A stretch of 64,000 nt of DNA from Membranipora membranacea (taxonomy: Eukaryota > Bryozoa > Gymnolaemata > Cheilostomatida > Membraniporidae), in assembly GCA_914767715.1 (NCBI GenBank), contig OU612065.1, positions 30,876,001-30,940,000 of the forward strand. The letters run 5' to 3'. Under the pieces are notes generated by a model. That model ran no database searches, was not told where the DNA came from, and saw only the letters and a list, made by a program, of their open reading frames with translations. This document shows, one piece after another, positions 24,801-37,230 of this stretch. How positions within the stretch are numbered: the stretch's first letter is position 1; each line of letters begins with the position of its first letter. The translations under genes were made by a program, and so were the position numbers.

Positions 24801-27800
24801 TATTTTTTGACCCGAGCGAAAAAAAACCATGATACCCTCCCTTGGTATAATTTTTGAAATTTCATGTCAGCGTAATTACCAACCAGTTAATCGGAGGATC
24901 CCAATATTCTGCAGTTGGAATAAGACCAATAAGGTCTTGAAGTGGTCGGAGTTACATAAGAATCCAACAGAGTTTTAATTTTTCAATGCTGCCGTTTGGC
25001 ATGTTGTTTTTTTGCAAAAGTGGACGTCGTTAAAGTTGGCGCTGACGGAGAATGGAGACCCGCAGAGACAAACGGACTTTAGATTTGAGACAAACAGGAG
25101 TTGCTCCTCCTCATGAGGTAGGTTTAAAGCAATTCTATTTTTTGACCCGAGCGAAAAAAAACCATGATAACCTCCCTTGGTATAATTTTTGAAATTTCAA
25201 GTCAGCGTAATTACCAACCAGTTAATCGGAGGATCCCAATATTCTGCAGTTGGAATAAGGCCAATAAGGGCTTAAAGTGGTCGGAGTTAGATAAGAATCC
25301 AACAGAGTTTTAATTTTTCGATGCTGCCGTTTGGCATGTTTTTTTTTGGTAAAAGTGGACGTCGTTAAAGTTGGCGCTGACGGAGAACGGAGACCCGCAG
25401 AGACAAACGGACTTCAGATTTGAGACAAGCAGGAGTTGCTCCTCCTTATGAGGTAGGTTAAAAGCAAATCTATTTTTTGACCCGAGCGAAAGAAAACAAT
25501 GATACCCTCCCTTGGTATAATTTTTGAAATTTCATGTCAGCGTAATTACCAACCAGTTAATCGGAGGATCCCAATATTCCGCAGTTGGAATAAGACCAAT
25601 AAGGTCTTGAAGTGATCGGAGTTACATAAGAATCCAACAGAGTTTTAATTTTTCAATGTTGCCGTTTGGCATGTTTCTTTTTGGCAAAAGTGGACGATGT
25701 TAAAGTTGGCGCTGACGGAGAACAGAGACCCGCAGAGACAAACGGACTTCAGATTTGAGATGAGCAGGAGTTGCCCCTCCTTATGAGGTAGGTTAAAAGA
25801 AAATCTATTTTTTGTCCCGAGCGAAAAAAACCATGATACCCTCCCTTGGCATAATTTTTGAAATTTCAATTCAGCGTAATTACCAACCAGTTAATCGGAG
25901 GATCCCAATATTCTGCAGTTTGAATAAGGCCAATAAGGGCTTGAAGTGGTCGGAGTTAGATAAGAATCCAACAGAGTTTTAATTTTTCAATGCTGCCGTT
26001 TGGCATGTTTTTTTTTGGCAAAACTGGACGTCGTTAATGTTGGCGCTGACGGAGAACGGAGACCCGCAGAGACAAACAGCCTTCAGATTTGAGACGAGCA
26101 GGAGTTGCTCCTCCTTATAAGGTAGGTTAAAAGCAAATCGATTTTTTAACCCGGGCGAAAAAAAACAATGATACCCTCCCTCCCTTGGTATAATTTTTGA
26201 AATTTCAAGTTAGCGTAATTACCAACCAGTAAATCAGAGGATCCCAATATTCTGCAGTTTGAATAAGGCCAATAAGGGCTTGAAGTGGTCGGAGTCAGAT
26301 AAGAATCCAACAGAGTTTTAATTTTTCAATGCTGCCGTTTGGCATGTTTTTGTTTGGCAAAAATGGCATCGTTAAAGTTGGCGCTAACGGAGAACGGAGA
26401 CCCGCAGAGACAAACGGACTTCAGATTTGAGACGAGCAGGAGTTGCTCCTCCTTATGATGTAGGTTAAAAGCAAATCTATTTTTTGACCCGAGCGAAAGA
26501 AAACAATGATACCCTCCCTTGGTATAATTTTTGAAATTTCAAGTAAGCGTAATTACCAACCAGTTAATCGGAGGATGCCAATATTCTGCAGTTTGAATAA
26601 GGCCAGTAAGGGCTTGAAGTGGTCGGAGTTAGATAAGAATCCAACAGAGTTTTAATTTTTCAATGCTGCCGTTTGGCATGTTTTTTTTTGGCAAAAGTGG
26701 ACGTCGTTAACGTTGGCGCTGACAGAGAACGGATACCCGCAGAGACAAACGGACTTCAGATTTGAGACGAGCAGGAGTTGCTCCTCTTTATGAGGTAGGT
26801 TAAAATCAAATCTATTTTTTGACCCGAGCGAAAAAAAACCATGATACCCTCCCTTGGTATAATTTTTGAAATTTCATGTCAGCGTAATTACCAACCAGTT
26901 AATCGGAGGATCCCAATATTCTGCAGTTGGAATAAGACCAATAAGGTCTTGAAGTGGTCGGAGTTACATAAGAATCCAACAGAGTTTTAATTTATCGATG
27001 CTGCCGTTTGGCATGTTTTTTTTGGGCAAAAGTGGACGTCGTTAAAGTTGGCGCTGACGGAGAACGGAGACCCGCAGAGACAAACGGACTTCAGATTTGA
27101 GACAAGCAGGAGTTGCTCCTCCTTATGAGGTAGGTTAAAAGCAAATCTATTTTTTGACCCGAGCGAAAGAAAACAATGATACCCTCCCTTGGTACAATTT
27201 TTGAAATTTCATGTCAGCGTAATTACCAACCAGTTAATCGGAGGATCCCAATATTCCGCAGTTGGAATAAGACCAATAAGGTCTTGAAGTGATCGGAGTT
27301 ACATAAGAATCCAACAGAGTTTTAATTTTTCAATGTTGCCGTTTGGCATGTTTCTTTTTGGCAAAAGTGGACGATGTTAAAGTTGGCGCTGACGGAGAAC
27401 AGAGACCCGCAGAGACAAACGGACTTCAGATTTGAGATGAGCAGGAGTTGCCCCTCCTTATGAGGTAGGTTAAAAGAAAATCTATTTTTTGACCCGAGCG
27501 AAAAAAACCATGATACCCTCCCTTGGCATAATTTTTGAAATTTCAATTCAGCGTAATTACCAACCAGTTAATCGGAGGATCCCAATATTCTGCAGTTTGA
27601 ATAAGGCCAATAAGGGCTTGAAGTGGTCGGAGTTAGATAAGAATCCAACAAAGTTTTAATTTTTCAATGCTGCCGTTTGGCATGTTTTTTTTGGCAAAAC
27701 TGGACGTCGTTAATGTTGGCGCTGACGGAGAACGGAGACCCGCAGAGACAAACGGCCTTCAGATTTGAGACGAGCAGGAGTTGCTCCTCCTTATAAGGTA

Positions 27801-28442
27801 GGTTAAAAGCAAATCGATTTTTTAACCCGGGCGAAAAAAAACAATGATACCCTCCCTCCCTTGGTATAATTTTTGAAATTTCAAGTTAGCGTAATTACCA
27901 ACCAGTAAATCAGAGGATCCCAATATTCTGCAGTTTGAATAAGGCCAATAAGGGCTTGAAGTGGTCGGAGTCAGATAAGAATCCAACAGAGTTTTAATTT
28001 TTCAATGCTGCCGTTTGGCATGTTTTTGTTTGGCAAAAGTGGCATCGTTAAAGTTGGCGCTAACGGAGAACGGAGACCCGCAGAGACAAACGGACTTCAG
28101 ATTTGAGACGAGCAGGAGTTGCTCCTCCTTATGATGTAGGTTAAAAGCAAATCTATTTTTTGACCCGAGCGAAAGAAAACAATGATACCCTCCCTTGGTA
28201 TAATTTTTGAAATTTCATGTCAGCGTAATTACCAACCAGTTAATCGGAGGATCGCAATATTCCGCAGTTGGAATAAGACCAATAAGGTCTTGAAGTGATC
28301 GGAGTTACATAAGAATCCAACAGAGTTTTAATTTTTCAATGCTGCCGTTTGGCATGTTTTTTTTTGGCAAAAGTGGGCGATGTTAAAGTTGGCGCAGACG
28401 GAGAACAGAGACCCGCAGAGACAAACGGACTTCAGATTTGAG

Positions 28443-31400
28443 ATGAGCAGGAGTTGCCCCTCCTTATGATGTAGGTTGAAAGGAAATCTATTTTTTGACC
28501 CGAGCGGAAAAAAACCATGATACCCTCCCTTGGCATAACTTTTAAAATTTCAAGTCAGCATAATTACCAACCAGTTAATCGGAGGATCCCAATATTCTGC
28601 AGTTTGAATGAGGCCAATAAGGGCTTGAAGTGGTCGGAGTTAGATAAGAATCCAACAGAGTTTTAATTTTTCAATGCTGCCGTTTGGCATGTTTTTTTTT
28701 TTGCAAAAGTGGACGTCGTTAAAGTTGGCGCTGACGGAGAACGGAGACCCGCAGAGAAAAACGGACTTTAGATTTGAGACAAACAGGAGTTGCTCCTCCT
28801 CATGAGGTAGGTTTAAAGCAATTCTATTTTTTAACCCGAGCGAAAAAAAACCATGATAACCTCCCTTGGTATAATTTTTGAAATTTCATGTCAGCGTAAT
28901 TACCAACCAGTTAATCGGAGGATCCCAATATTCTGCAGTTTGAATAAGGCCAATAAGGGCTTGAAGTGCTCGGAGTTGGATAAGAATCCAACAGAGTTTG
29001 AATTTTTCAATGCTCCCGTTTGGCATGTTTTTTTTTTGCAAAAGTGGACGTCGTTAAAGTTGGCGCTGACGGAGAATGGAGACCCGCAGAGACAAACGGA
29101 CTTTAGATTTGAGACAAACAGGAGTTGCTCCTCCTCATGAGGTAGGTTTAAAGCAATTCTATTTTTTGACCCGAGCGAAAAAAAACCATGATAACCTCCC
29201 TTGGTATAATTTTTGAAATTTCAAGTCAGCGTAATTACCAACCAGTTAATCGGAGGATCCCAATATTCTGCAGTTGGAATAAGGCCAATAAGGGCTTGAA
29301 GTGGTCGGAGTTAGATAAGAATCCAACAGAGTTTTAATTTTTCGATGCTGCCGTTTGGCATGTTTTTTTTTGGCAAAAGTGGACGTCGTTAAAGTTGGCG
29401 CTGACGGAGAATGGAGACCCGCAGAGACAAACGGACTTCAGATTTGAGACAAGCAGGAGTTGCTCCTCCTTATGAGGTAGGTTAAAAGCAAATCTATTTT
29501 TTGACCCGAGCGAAAGAAAACCATGATATAACCATGAACCCTTGGTATAATTTTCGAAATTACAAGTCAGCGTAATTACCAACCAGTTAATCGGAAGATC
29601 CCAATATTCTGCAGTTTGAATAAGGCCAATAAGGGCTTGAAGTGGTCGGAGTTAGATAAGAATCCAACAGAGTTTTAATTTTTCAATGCTGCCGTTTGGC
29701 ATGTTTTTTTTTGGACAAAAGTGGACGTCGTTAACGTTGGCGCTGACAGAGAACGGATACCCGCAGAGACAAACGGACTTTAGATTTGAGACGAGCAGGA
29801 GTTGCTCCTCCTTATGAGGTAGGTTAAAATCAAATCTATTTTTTGACCCGAGCGAAAGAAAACCATGATACCCTCCCTTGGTATAATTTTTGAAATTTCA
29901 AGTAAGCGTAATTACCAACCAGTTAATCGGAGGATGCCAATATTCTGCCGTTTGAATAAGGCCAGTAAGGGCTTGAAGTGGTCGGAGTTAGATAAGAATC
30001 CAACAGAGTTTTAATTTTTCAATGCTGCCGTTTGGCATGTTTTTATTTGGCAAAAGTGGACGTCGTTAAAGTTGGCGCTGACGGAGAACGGAGACCCGCA
30101 GAGACAAACGGACTTTAGATTTGAGACGAGCAGGAGTTGCTCCTCCTCATGAGGTAGGTTTAAAGCAATTCTATTTTTTGACCCGAGCGAAAATAAACCA
30201 TGATAACCTCCCTTGGTATAATTTTTTGAAATTTCATGTCAGCGTAATTACCAACCAGTTAATCGGAGGATCCCAATATTCTGCAGTTGGAATAAGACCA
30301 ATAAGGTCTTGAAGTGGTCGGAGTTACATAAGAATCCAGCAGAGTTTTAATTTTTCAATGCTGCCGTTTGGCATGTTTTTTTTTGGCAAAAGTGGACGTC
30401 GTTAAAGTTGGCGCTGACGGAGAACGGAGACCCGCAGAGACAAACGGACTTCACATTTGAGACAAGCAGGAGTTGCTCCTCCTTATGAGGTAGGTTAAAA
30501 GCAAATCTATTTTTTGACCCGAGCGAAAAAAAACGATGATACCCTCCCTTGGTATAATTTTTGAAATTTCATGTCAGCGTAATTACCAACCAGTTGATCG
30601 GAGGATCCCAATATTCTGCAGTTGGAATAAGACCAATAAGGTCTTGAAGTGGTCGGAGTTACATAAGAATCCAACAGAGTTTTAATTTTTCAACGCTGCC
30701 GTTTGGCATGTTTTTTTTTGGCAAAAGTGGACGTCGTTAAAGTTGGCGCTGACGGAGAACGGAGACCCGCAGAGACAAACAGACTTCAGATTTGAGATGA
30801 GCAGGAGTTGCCCCTCCTTATGAGGTAGGTTAAAAGAAAATCTATTTTTTGACCCGAGCGAAAAAAACCATGATACCCTCCCTTGGCATAATTTTTGAAA
30901 TTTCAAGTCAGCGTAATTACCAACCAGTTAATCGGAGGATCCCAATATTCTGCAGTTTGAATAAGGCCAATAAGGGCTTGAAGTGGTCGGAGTTAGATAA
31001 GAATCCAACAGAGTTTTAATTTTTCAATGCTGCCGTTTGGCATGTTTTTTTTTGGACAAAAGTGGACGTCGTTAACGTTGGCGCTGACAGAGAACGGATA
31101 CCCGCAGAGACAAACGGACTTCAGATTTGAGACGAGCAGGAGTTGCTCCTCTTTATGAGGTAGGTTAAAATCAAATCTATTTTTTGACCCGAGCGAAAAA
31201 AAACCATGATACCCTCCCTTGGTATAATTTTTGAGATTTCAAGTCAGCGTAATTACCAACCAGTCAATCGGAGGATGCCAATATTCTGCAGTTTGAATAA
31301 GGCCAATAAGGGCTTGAAGTGGTCGGAGTTAGATTAGAATCCAACAGAGTTTTAATTTTTCAATGCTGCCGTTTGGCATGTTTTTTTTTGGCAAAAGTGG

Positions 31401-33482
31401 ACGTCGTTAAAGTTGGCGCTGACGGAGAACGGAGACCCGCAGGGACAAATGGACTTCAGATTTGAGACGAGTAGGAATTGCTCCTCCTTATGAGGTAGGT
31501 TAACAGCAAATCTATTTTTTGACCCGAGCCAAAAAAAACCATGATACCCTCCCTTGGTATAATTTTTTTAAATTTCAAGTAAGCGTAATTACCAACCAGT
31601 TAATCGGAGGATGCCAATATTCTGCAGTTTGAATAAGGCCAGTAAGGGCTTGAAGTGGTCGGAGTTAGATAAGAATCCAACAGAGTTTTATTTTTTCAAT
31701 GCTGCCGTTTGGCATGTTTTTTTTTGGCAAAAGTGGACGTCGTTAAAGTTGGCGCTGACGGAGAACGGAGACCCGCAGAGACAAACGAACTTCAGATTTA
31801 AGACGAGCAGGAGTTGCTCCTCCTCATGAGGTAGGTTAAAATCAAATCTATTTTTTGACCCGAGCGAAAAAAAACCATGATATAACCATGGACCCTTGGT
31901 ATAATTTTTGAAATTACAAGTCAGCGTAATTACCAACCAGTTAATCGGAGGATCCCAATATTCTGAAGTTTGAATAAGGCCAATAAGGGCTTGAAGTGGT
32001 CGGAGTTAGATAAGAATCCAACAGAGTTTTAATTTTTCAATGCTGCCGTTTGGCATGTTTTTTTTTGGCAAAAGTGGACGTCGTTAAAGTTGGCGCTGAC
32101 GGAGAACGGAGACCCGCAGAGACAAACGGACTTCAGATTTGAGACAAGCAGGAGTTGCTCCTCCTAATGAGGTAGATTAAAAGCAAATCTATTTTTTGAC
32201 CCGAGCGAAAAAAAACCATGATACCCTCCCTTGGTATAATTTTTGAAATTTCATGTCAGCGTAATTACCAACCAGTTAATCGGAGGATCCCAATATTCTG
32301 CAGTTGGAATAAGACCAATAAGGTCTTGAAGTGGTCGGAGTTACATAAGAATCCAACAGAGTTTTAATTTTTCAATGCTTCCGTTCGGCATGTTTTTTTT
32401 TGGCAAAAGTGGACGTCGTTAAAGTTGGCGCTGACGGAGAACGGAGACCCGCAGAGACAAACGGACTTCAGATTTGAGACAAGCAGGAGTTGCTCCTCCT
32501 TATGAGGTAGGTTAAAAGCAAATCTATTTTTTGACCCGAGCGAAAAAAAACCATGATACCCTCCCTTGGTATAATTTTTGAAATTTCATGTCAGCGTAAT
32601 TACCAACCAGTTAATCGGAGGATCCCAATATTCTGCAGTTGGAATAAGACCAATAAGGTCTTGAAGTGGTCGGAGTTACATAAGAATCCAACAGAGTTTT
32701 AATTTTTCAATGCTTCCGTTCGGCATGTTTTTTTTTGGCAAAAGTGGACGTCGTTAAAGTTGGCGCTGACGGAGAACGGAGACCCGCAGAGACAAACGGA
32801 CTTCAGATTTGAGACGAGCAGGAGTTGCTCCTCCTTATGAGGTAGGTTAAAAGCAAATCTATTTTTTGACCCGAGCGAAAAAAAACCATGATACCCTCCC
32901 TTGGTATAATTTTTGAAATTTCATGTCAGCGTAATTACCAACCAGTTAATCGGAGGATCCCAATATTCTGCAGTTGGAATAAGACCAATAAGGTCTTGAA
33001 GTGGTCGGAGTTACATAAGAATCCAACAGAGTTTTAATTTTTCAATGCTGCCGTTTGGCATGTTTTTTTTTGGCAAAAGTGGACGTCGTTAAAGTTGGCG
33101 CTGACGGAGAACGGAGACCCGCAGAGACAAACGGACTTCAGATTTGAGATGAGCAGGAGTTGCCCCTCCTTATGAGGTAGGTTAAAAGCAAATCTATTTT
33201 TTGACCCGAGCGAAAAAAAACCATGATACCCTCCCTTGGTATAATTTTTGAAATTTCATGTCAGCGTAATTACCAACCAGTTAATCGGAGGATCCCAATA
33301 TTCTGCAGTTGGAATAAGACCAATAAGGTCTTGAAGTGGTCGGAGTTACATAAGAATCCAACAGAGTTTTAATTTTTCAATGCTTCCGTTCGGCATGTTT
33401 TTTTTTGGCAAAAGTGGACGTCGTTAAAGTTGGCGCTGACGGAGAACGGAGACCCGCAGAGACAAACGGACTTCAGATTTGA
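28443..33482 (+). repeat. 15-monomer tandem duplication, copy 1 (5,040 bp)
   Basis: This block is followed directly by a near-identical copy offset by 5,040-5,041 bp. By eye I see mainly a one-base difference in a T run (11 T near 28691, 10 T in the partner). Upstream of 28443 similarity is lost: the left context has GGCGCAGACGG and AACAGAG, the right context GGCGCTGACGG and AACGGAG. Confidence 0.9.
30886..31221 (+). repeat. Reference type A monomer (336 bp)
   Basis: A representative type A unit. It starts GCATAATTTTTG, then has GGATCC, CTGCAG, the type A segment TTTGAATAAGGCC-AATAA-GGGCTT, GTTAGATAAG, a T tract, and the AGGAG-TTG-CTCCT hairpin. This copy also carries a linked haplotype at about 31050-31103: GGACAAAAG instead of GGCAAAAG, GTTAACG (an HpaI site) instead of GTTAAAG, GACAGAG instead of GACGGAG, and GGATACC instead of GGAGACC. 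Type A is the only class in the first ~15 kb and again after ~56.4 kb, so it is probably the older state. That ordering is an inference from distribution, not a tree. Confidence 0.9.
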
Positions 33483-36400
33483 GATGAGCAGGAGTTGCCC
33501 CTCCTTATGATGTAGGTTGAAAGGAAATCTATTTTTTGACCCGAGCGGAAAAAAACCATGATACCCTCCCTTGGCATAACTTTTAAAATTTCAAGTCAGC
33601 ATAATTACCAACCAGTTAATCGGAGGATCCCAATATTCTGCAGTTTGAATGAGGCCAATAAGGGCTTGAAGTGGTCGGAGTTAGATAAGAATCCAACAGA
33701 GTTTTAATTTTTCAATGCTGCCGTTTGGCATGTTTTTTTTTTGCAAAAGTGGACGTCGTTAAAGTTGGCGCTGACGGAGAACGGAGACCCGCAGAGAAAA
33801 ACGGACTTTAGATTTGAGACAAACAGGAGTTGCTCCTCCTCATGAGGTAGGTTTAAAGCAATTCTATTTTTTAACCCGAGCGAAAAAAAACCATGATAAC
33901 CTCCCTTGGTATAATTTTTGAAATTTCATGTCAGCGTAATTACCAACCAGTTAATCGGAGGATCCCAATATTCTGCAGTTTGAATAAGGCCAATAAGGGC
34001 TTGAAGTGCTCGGAGTTGGATAAGAATCCAACAGAGTTTGAATTTTTCAATGCTCCCGTTTGGCATGTTTTTTTTTTGCAAAAGTGGACGTCGTTAAAGT
34101 TGGCGCTGACGGAGAATGGAGACCCGCAGAGACAAACGGACTTTAGATTTGAGACAAACAGGAGTTGCTCCTCCTCATGAGGTAGGTTTAAAGCAATTCT
34201 ATTTTTTGACCCGAGCGAAAAAAAACCATGATAACCTCCCTTGGTATAATTTTTGAAATTTCAAGTCAGCGTAATTACCAACCAGTTAATCGGAGGATCC
34301 CAATATTCTGCAGTTGGAATAAGGCCAATAAGGGCTTGAAGTGGTCGGAGTTAGATAAGAATCCAACAGAGTTTTAATTTTTCGATGCTGCCGTTTGGCA
34401 TGTTTTTTTTTGGCAAAAGTGGACGTCGTTAAAGTTGGCGCTGACGGAGAATGGAGACCCGCAGAGACAAACGGACTTCAGATTTGAGACAAGCAGGAGT
34501 TGCTCCTCCTTATGAGGTAGGTTAAAAGCAAATCTATTTTTTGACCCGAGCGAAAGAAAACCATGATATAACCATGAACCCTTGGTATAATTTTCGAAAT
34601 TACAAGTCAGCGTAATTACCAACCAGTTAATCGGAAGATCCCAATATTCTGCAGTTTGAATAAGGCCAATAAGGGCTTGAAGTGGTCGGAGTTAGATAAG
34701 AATCCAACAGAGTTTTAATTTTTCAATGCTGCCGTTTGGCATGTTTTTTTTTGGACAAAAGTGGACGTCGTTAACGTTGGCGCTGACAGAGAACGGATAC
34801 CCGCAGAGACAAACGGACTTTAGATTTGAGACGAGCAGGAGTTGCTCCTCCTTATGAGGTAGGTTAAAATCAAATCTATTTTTTGACCCGAGCGAAAGAA
34901 AACCATGATACCCTCCCTTGGTATAATTTTTGAAATTTCAAGTAAGCGTAATTACCAACCAGTTAATCGGAGGATGCCAATATTCTGCCGTTTGAATAAG
35001 GCCAGTAAGGGCTTGAAGTGGTCGGAGTTAGATAAGAATCCAACAGAGTTTTAATTTTTCAATGCTGCCGTTTGGCATGTTTTTATTTGGCAAAAGTGGA
35101 CGTCGTTAAAGTTGGCGCTGACGGAGAACGGAGACCCGCAGAGACAAACGGACTTTAGATTTGAGACGAGCAGGAGTTGCTCCTCCTCATGAGGTAGGTT
35201 TAAAGCAATTCTATTTTTTGACCCGAGCGAAAATAAACCATGATAACCTCCCTTGGTATAATTTTTTGAAATTTCATGTCAGCGTAATTACCAACCAGTT
35301 AATCGGAGGATCCCAATATTCTGCAGTTGGAATAAGACCAATAAGGTCTTGAAGTGGTCGGAGTTACATAAGAATCCAGCAGAGTTTTAATTTTTCAATG
35401 CTGCCGTTTGGCATGTTTTTTTTTGGCAAAAGTGGACGTCGTTAAAGTTGGCGCTGACGGAGAACGGAGACCCGCAGAGACAAACGGACTTCACATTTGA
35501 GACAAGCAGGAGTTGCTCCTCCTTATGAGGTAGGTTAAAAGCAAATCTATTTTTTGACCCGAGCGAAAAAAAACGATGATACCCTCCCTTGGTATAATTT
35601 TTGAAATTTCATGTCAGCGTAATTACCAACCAGTTGATCGGAGGATCCCAATATTCTGCAGTTGGAATAAGACCAATAAGGTCTTGAAGTGGTCGGAGTT
35701 ACATAAGAATCCAACAGAGTTTTAATTTTTCAACGCTGCCGTTTGGCATGTTTTTTTTTGGCAAAAGTGGACGTCGTTAAAGTTGGCGCTGACGGAGAAC
35801 GGAGACCCGCAGAGACAAACAGACTTCAGATTTGAGATGAGCAGGAGTTGCCCCTCCTTATGAGGTAGGTTAAAAGAAAATCTATTTTTTGACCCGAGCG
35901 AAAAAAACCATGATACCCTCCCTTGGCATAATTTTTGAAATTTCAAGTCAGCGTAATTACCAACCAGTTAATCGGAGGATCCCAATATTCTGCAGTTTGA
36001 ATAAGGCCAATAAGGGCTTGAAGTGGTCGGAGTTAGATAAGAATCCAACAGAGTTTTAATTTTTCAATGCTGCCGTTTGGCATGTTTTTTTTTGGACAAA
36101 AGTGGACGTCGTTAACGTTGGCGCTGACAGAGAACGGATACCCGCAGAGACAAACGGACTTCAGATTTGAGACGAGCAGGAGTTGCTCCTCTTTATGAGG
36201 TAGGTTAAAATCAAATCTATTTTTTGACCCGAGCGAAAAAAAACCATGATACCCTCCCTTGGTATAATTTTTGAGATTTCAAGTCAGCGTAATTACCAAC
36301 CAGTCAATCGGAGGATGCCAATATTCTGCAGTTTGAATAAGGCCAATAAGGGCTTGAAGTGGTCGGAGTTAGATTAGAATCCAACAGAGTTTTAATTTTT

Positions 36401-37230
36401 CAATGCTGCCGTTTGGCATGTTTTTTTTTGGCAAAAGTGGACGTCGTTAAAGTTGGCGCTGACGGAGAACGGAGACCCGCAGGGACAAATGGACTTCAGA
36501 TTTGAGACGAGTAGGAATTGCTCCTCCTTATGAGGTAGGTTAACAGCAAATCTATTTTTTGACCCGAGCCAAAAAAAACCATGATACCCTCCCTTGGTAT
36601 AATTTTTTTAAATTTCAAGTAAGCGTAATTACCAACCAGTTAATCGGAGGATGCCAATATTCTGCAGTTTGAATAAGGCCAGTAAGGGCTTGAAGTGGTC
36701 GGAGTTAGATAAGAATCCAACAGAGTTTTATTTTTTCAATGCTGCCGTTTGGCATGTTTTTTTTTGGCAAAAGTGGACGTCGTTAAAGTTGGCGCTGACG
36801 GAGAACGGAGACCCGCAGAGACAAACGAACTTCAGATTTAAGACGAGCAGGAGTTGCTCCTCCTCATGAGGTAGGTTAAAATCAAATCTATTTTTTGACC
36901 CGAGCGAAAAAAAACCATGATATAACCATGGACCCTTGGTATAATTTTTGAAATTACAAGTCAGCGTAATTACCAACCAGTTAATCGGAGGATCCCAATA
37001 TTCTGAAGTTTGAATAAGGCCAATAAGGGCTTGAAGTGGTCGGAGTTAGATAAGAATCCAACAGAGTTTTAATTTTTCAATGCTGCCGTTTGGCATGTTT
37101 TTTTTTGGCAAAAGTGGACGTCGTTAAAGTTGGCGCTGACGGAGAACGGAGACCCGCAGAGACAAACGGACTTCAGATTTGAGACAAGCAGGATTTGCTC
37201 CTCCTTATGAGGTAGATTAAAAGCAAATCT
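33483..37230 (+). repeat. 15-monomer tandem duplication, copy 2 (cut by a later 8-monomer event)
   Basis: This copies 28443 onward at +5,040. The junction lies at 33449-33483: a TGCTTCCGTTCGG type B monomer joins the unit whose tail has TTATGATGTAGGTTGAAAGG. At 37217-37251 copy 2 is itself interrupted by a jump back of 2,695 bp. The very low divergence suggests this is among the youngest events in the window. Confidence 0.9.

Larger units (their letters stand above)
15781..26520 (+). repeat. 32-monomer (10.74 kb) higher-order unit, first copy
   Basis: From 15781 the sequence recurs from about 26520 at an offset of 10,738-10,740 bp. Example pairs are the SmaI sites at 17088 and 27826, and the start-like ATG of the GATAACC unit at 18114 and 28853. 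The end of the unit is a recombinant junction bracketed at 26506-26541. To the left is a type B' context (GAAAGAAAACAATGAT). To the right is the AAGTAAGCG monomer that opens the unit at 15.78 kb. It contains type A, B, B' and intermediate monomers in a fixed order. Confidence 0.85.

Noticed and set aside
30121-30312. Plus-strand 63-codon frame (also near 35161 and 37856)
   Set aside because: It crosses from the hairpin region into the next monomer, and its three copies are explained by the 15- and 8-monomer duplications.
30996-31222. Bacterial-type promoter (TTGACC and TATAAT once per unit)
   Set aside because: TTGACC and TATAAT are separated by about 33 bases, not 16-18, and the array is not bacterial in character. 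No gene follows.
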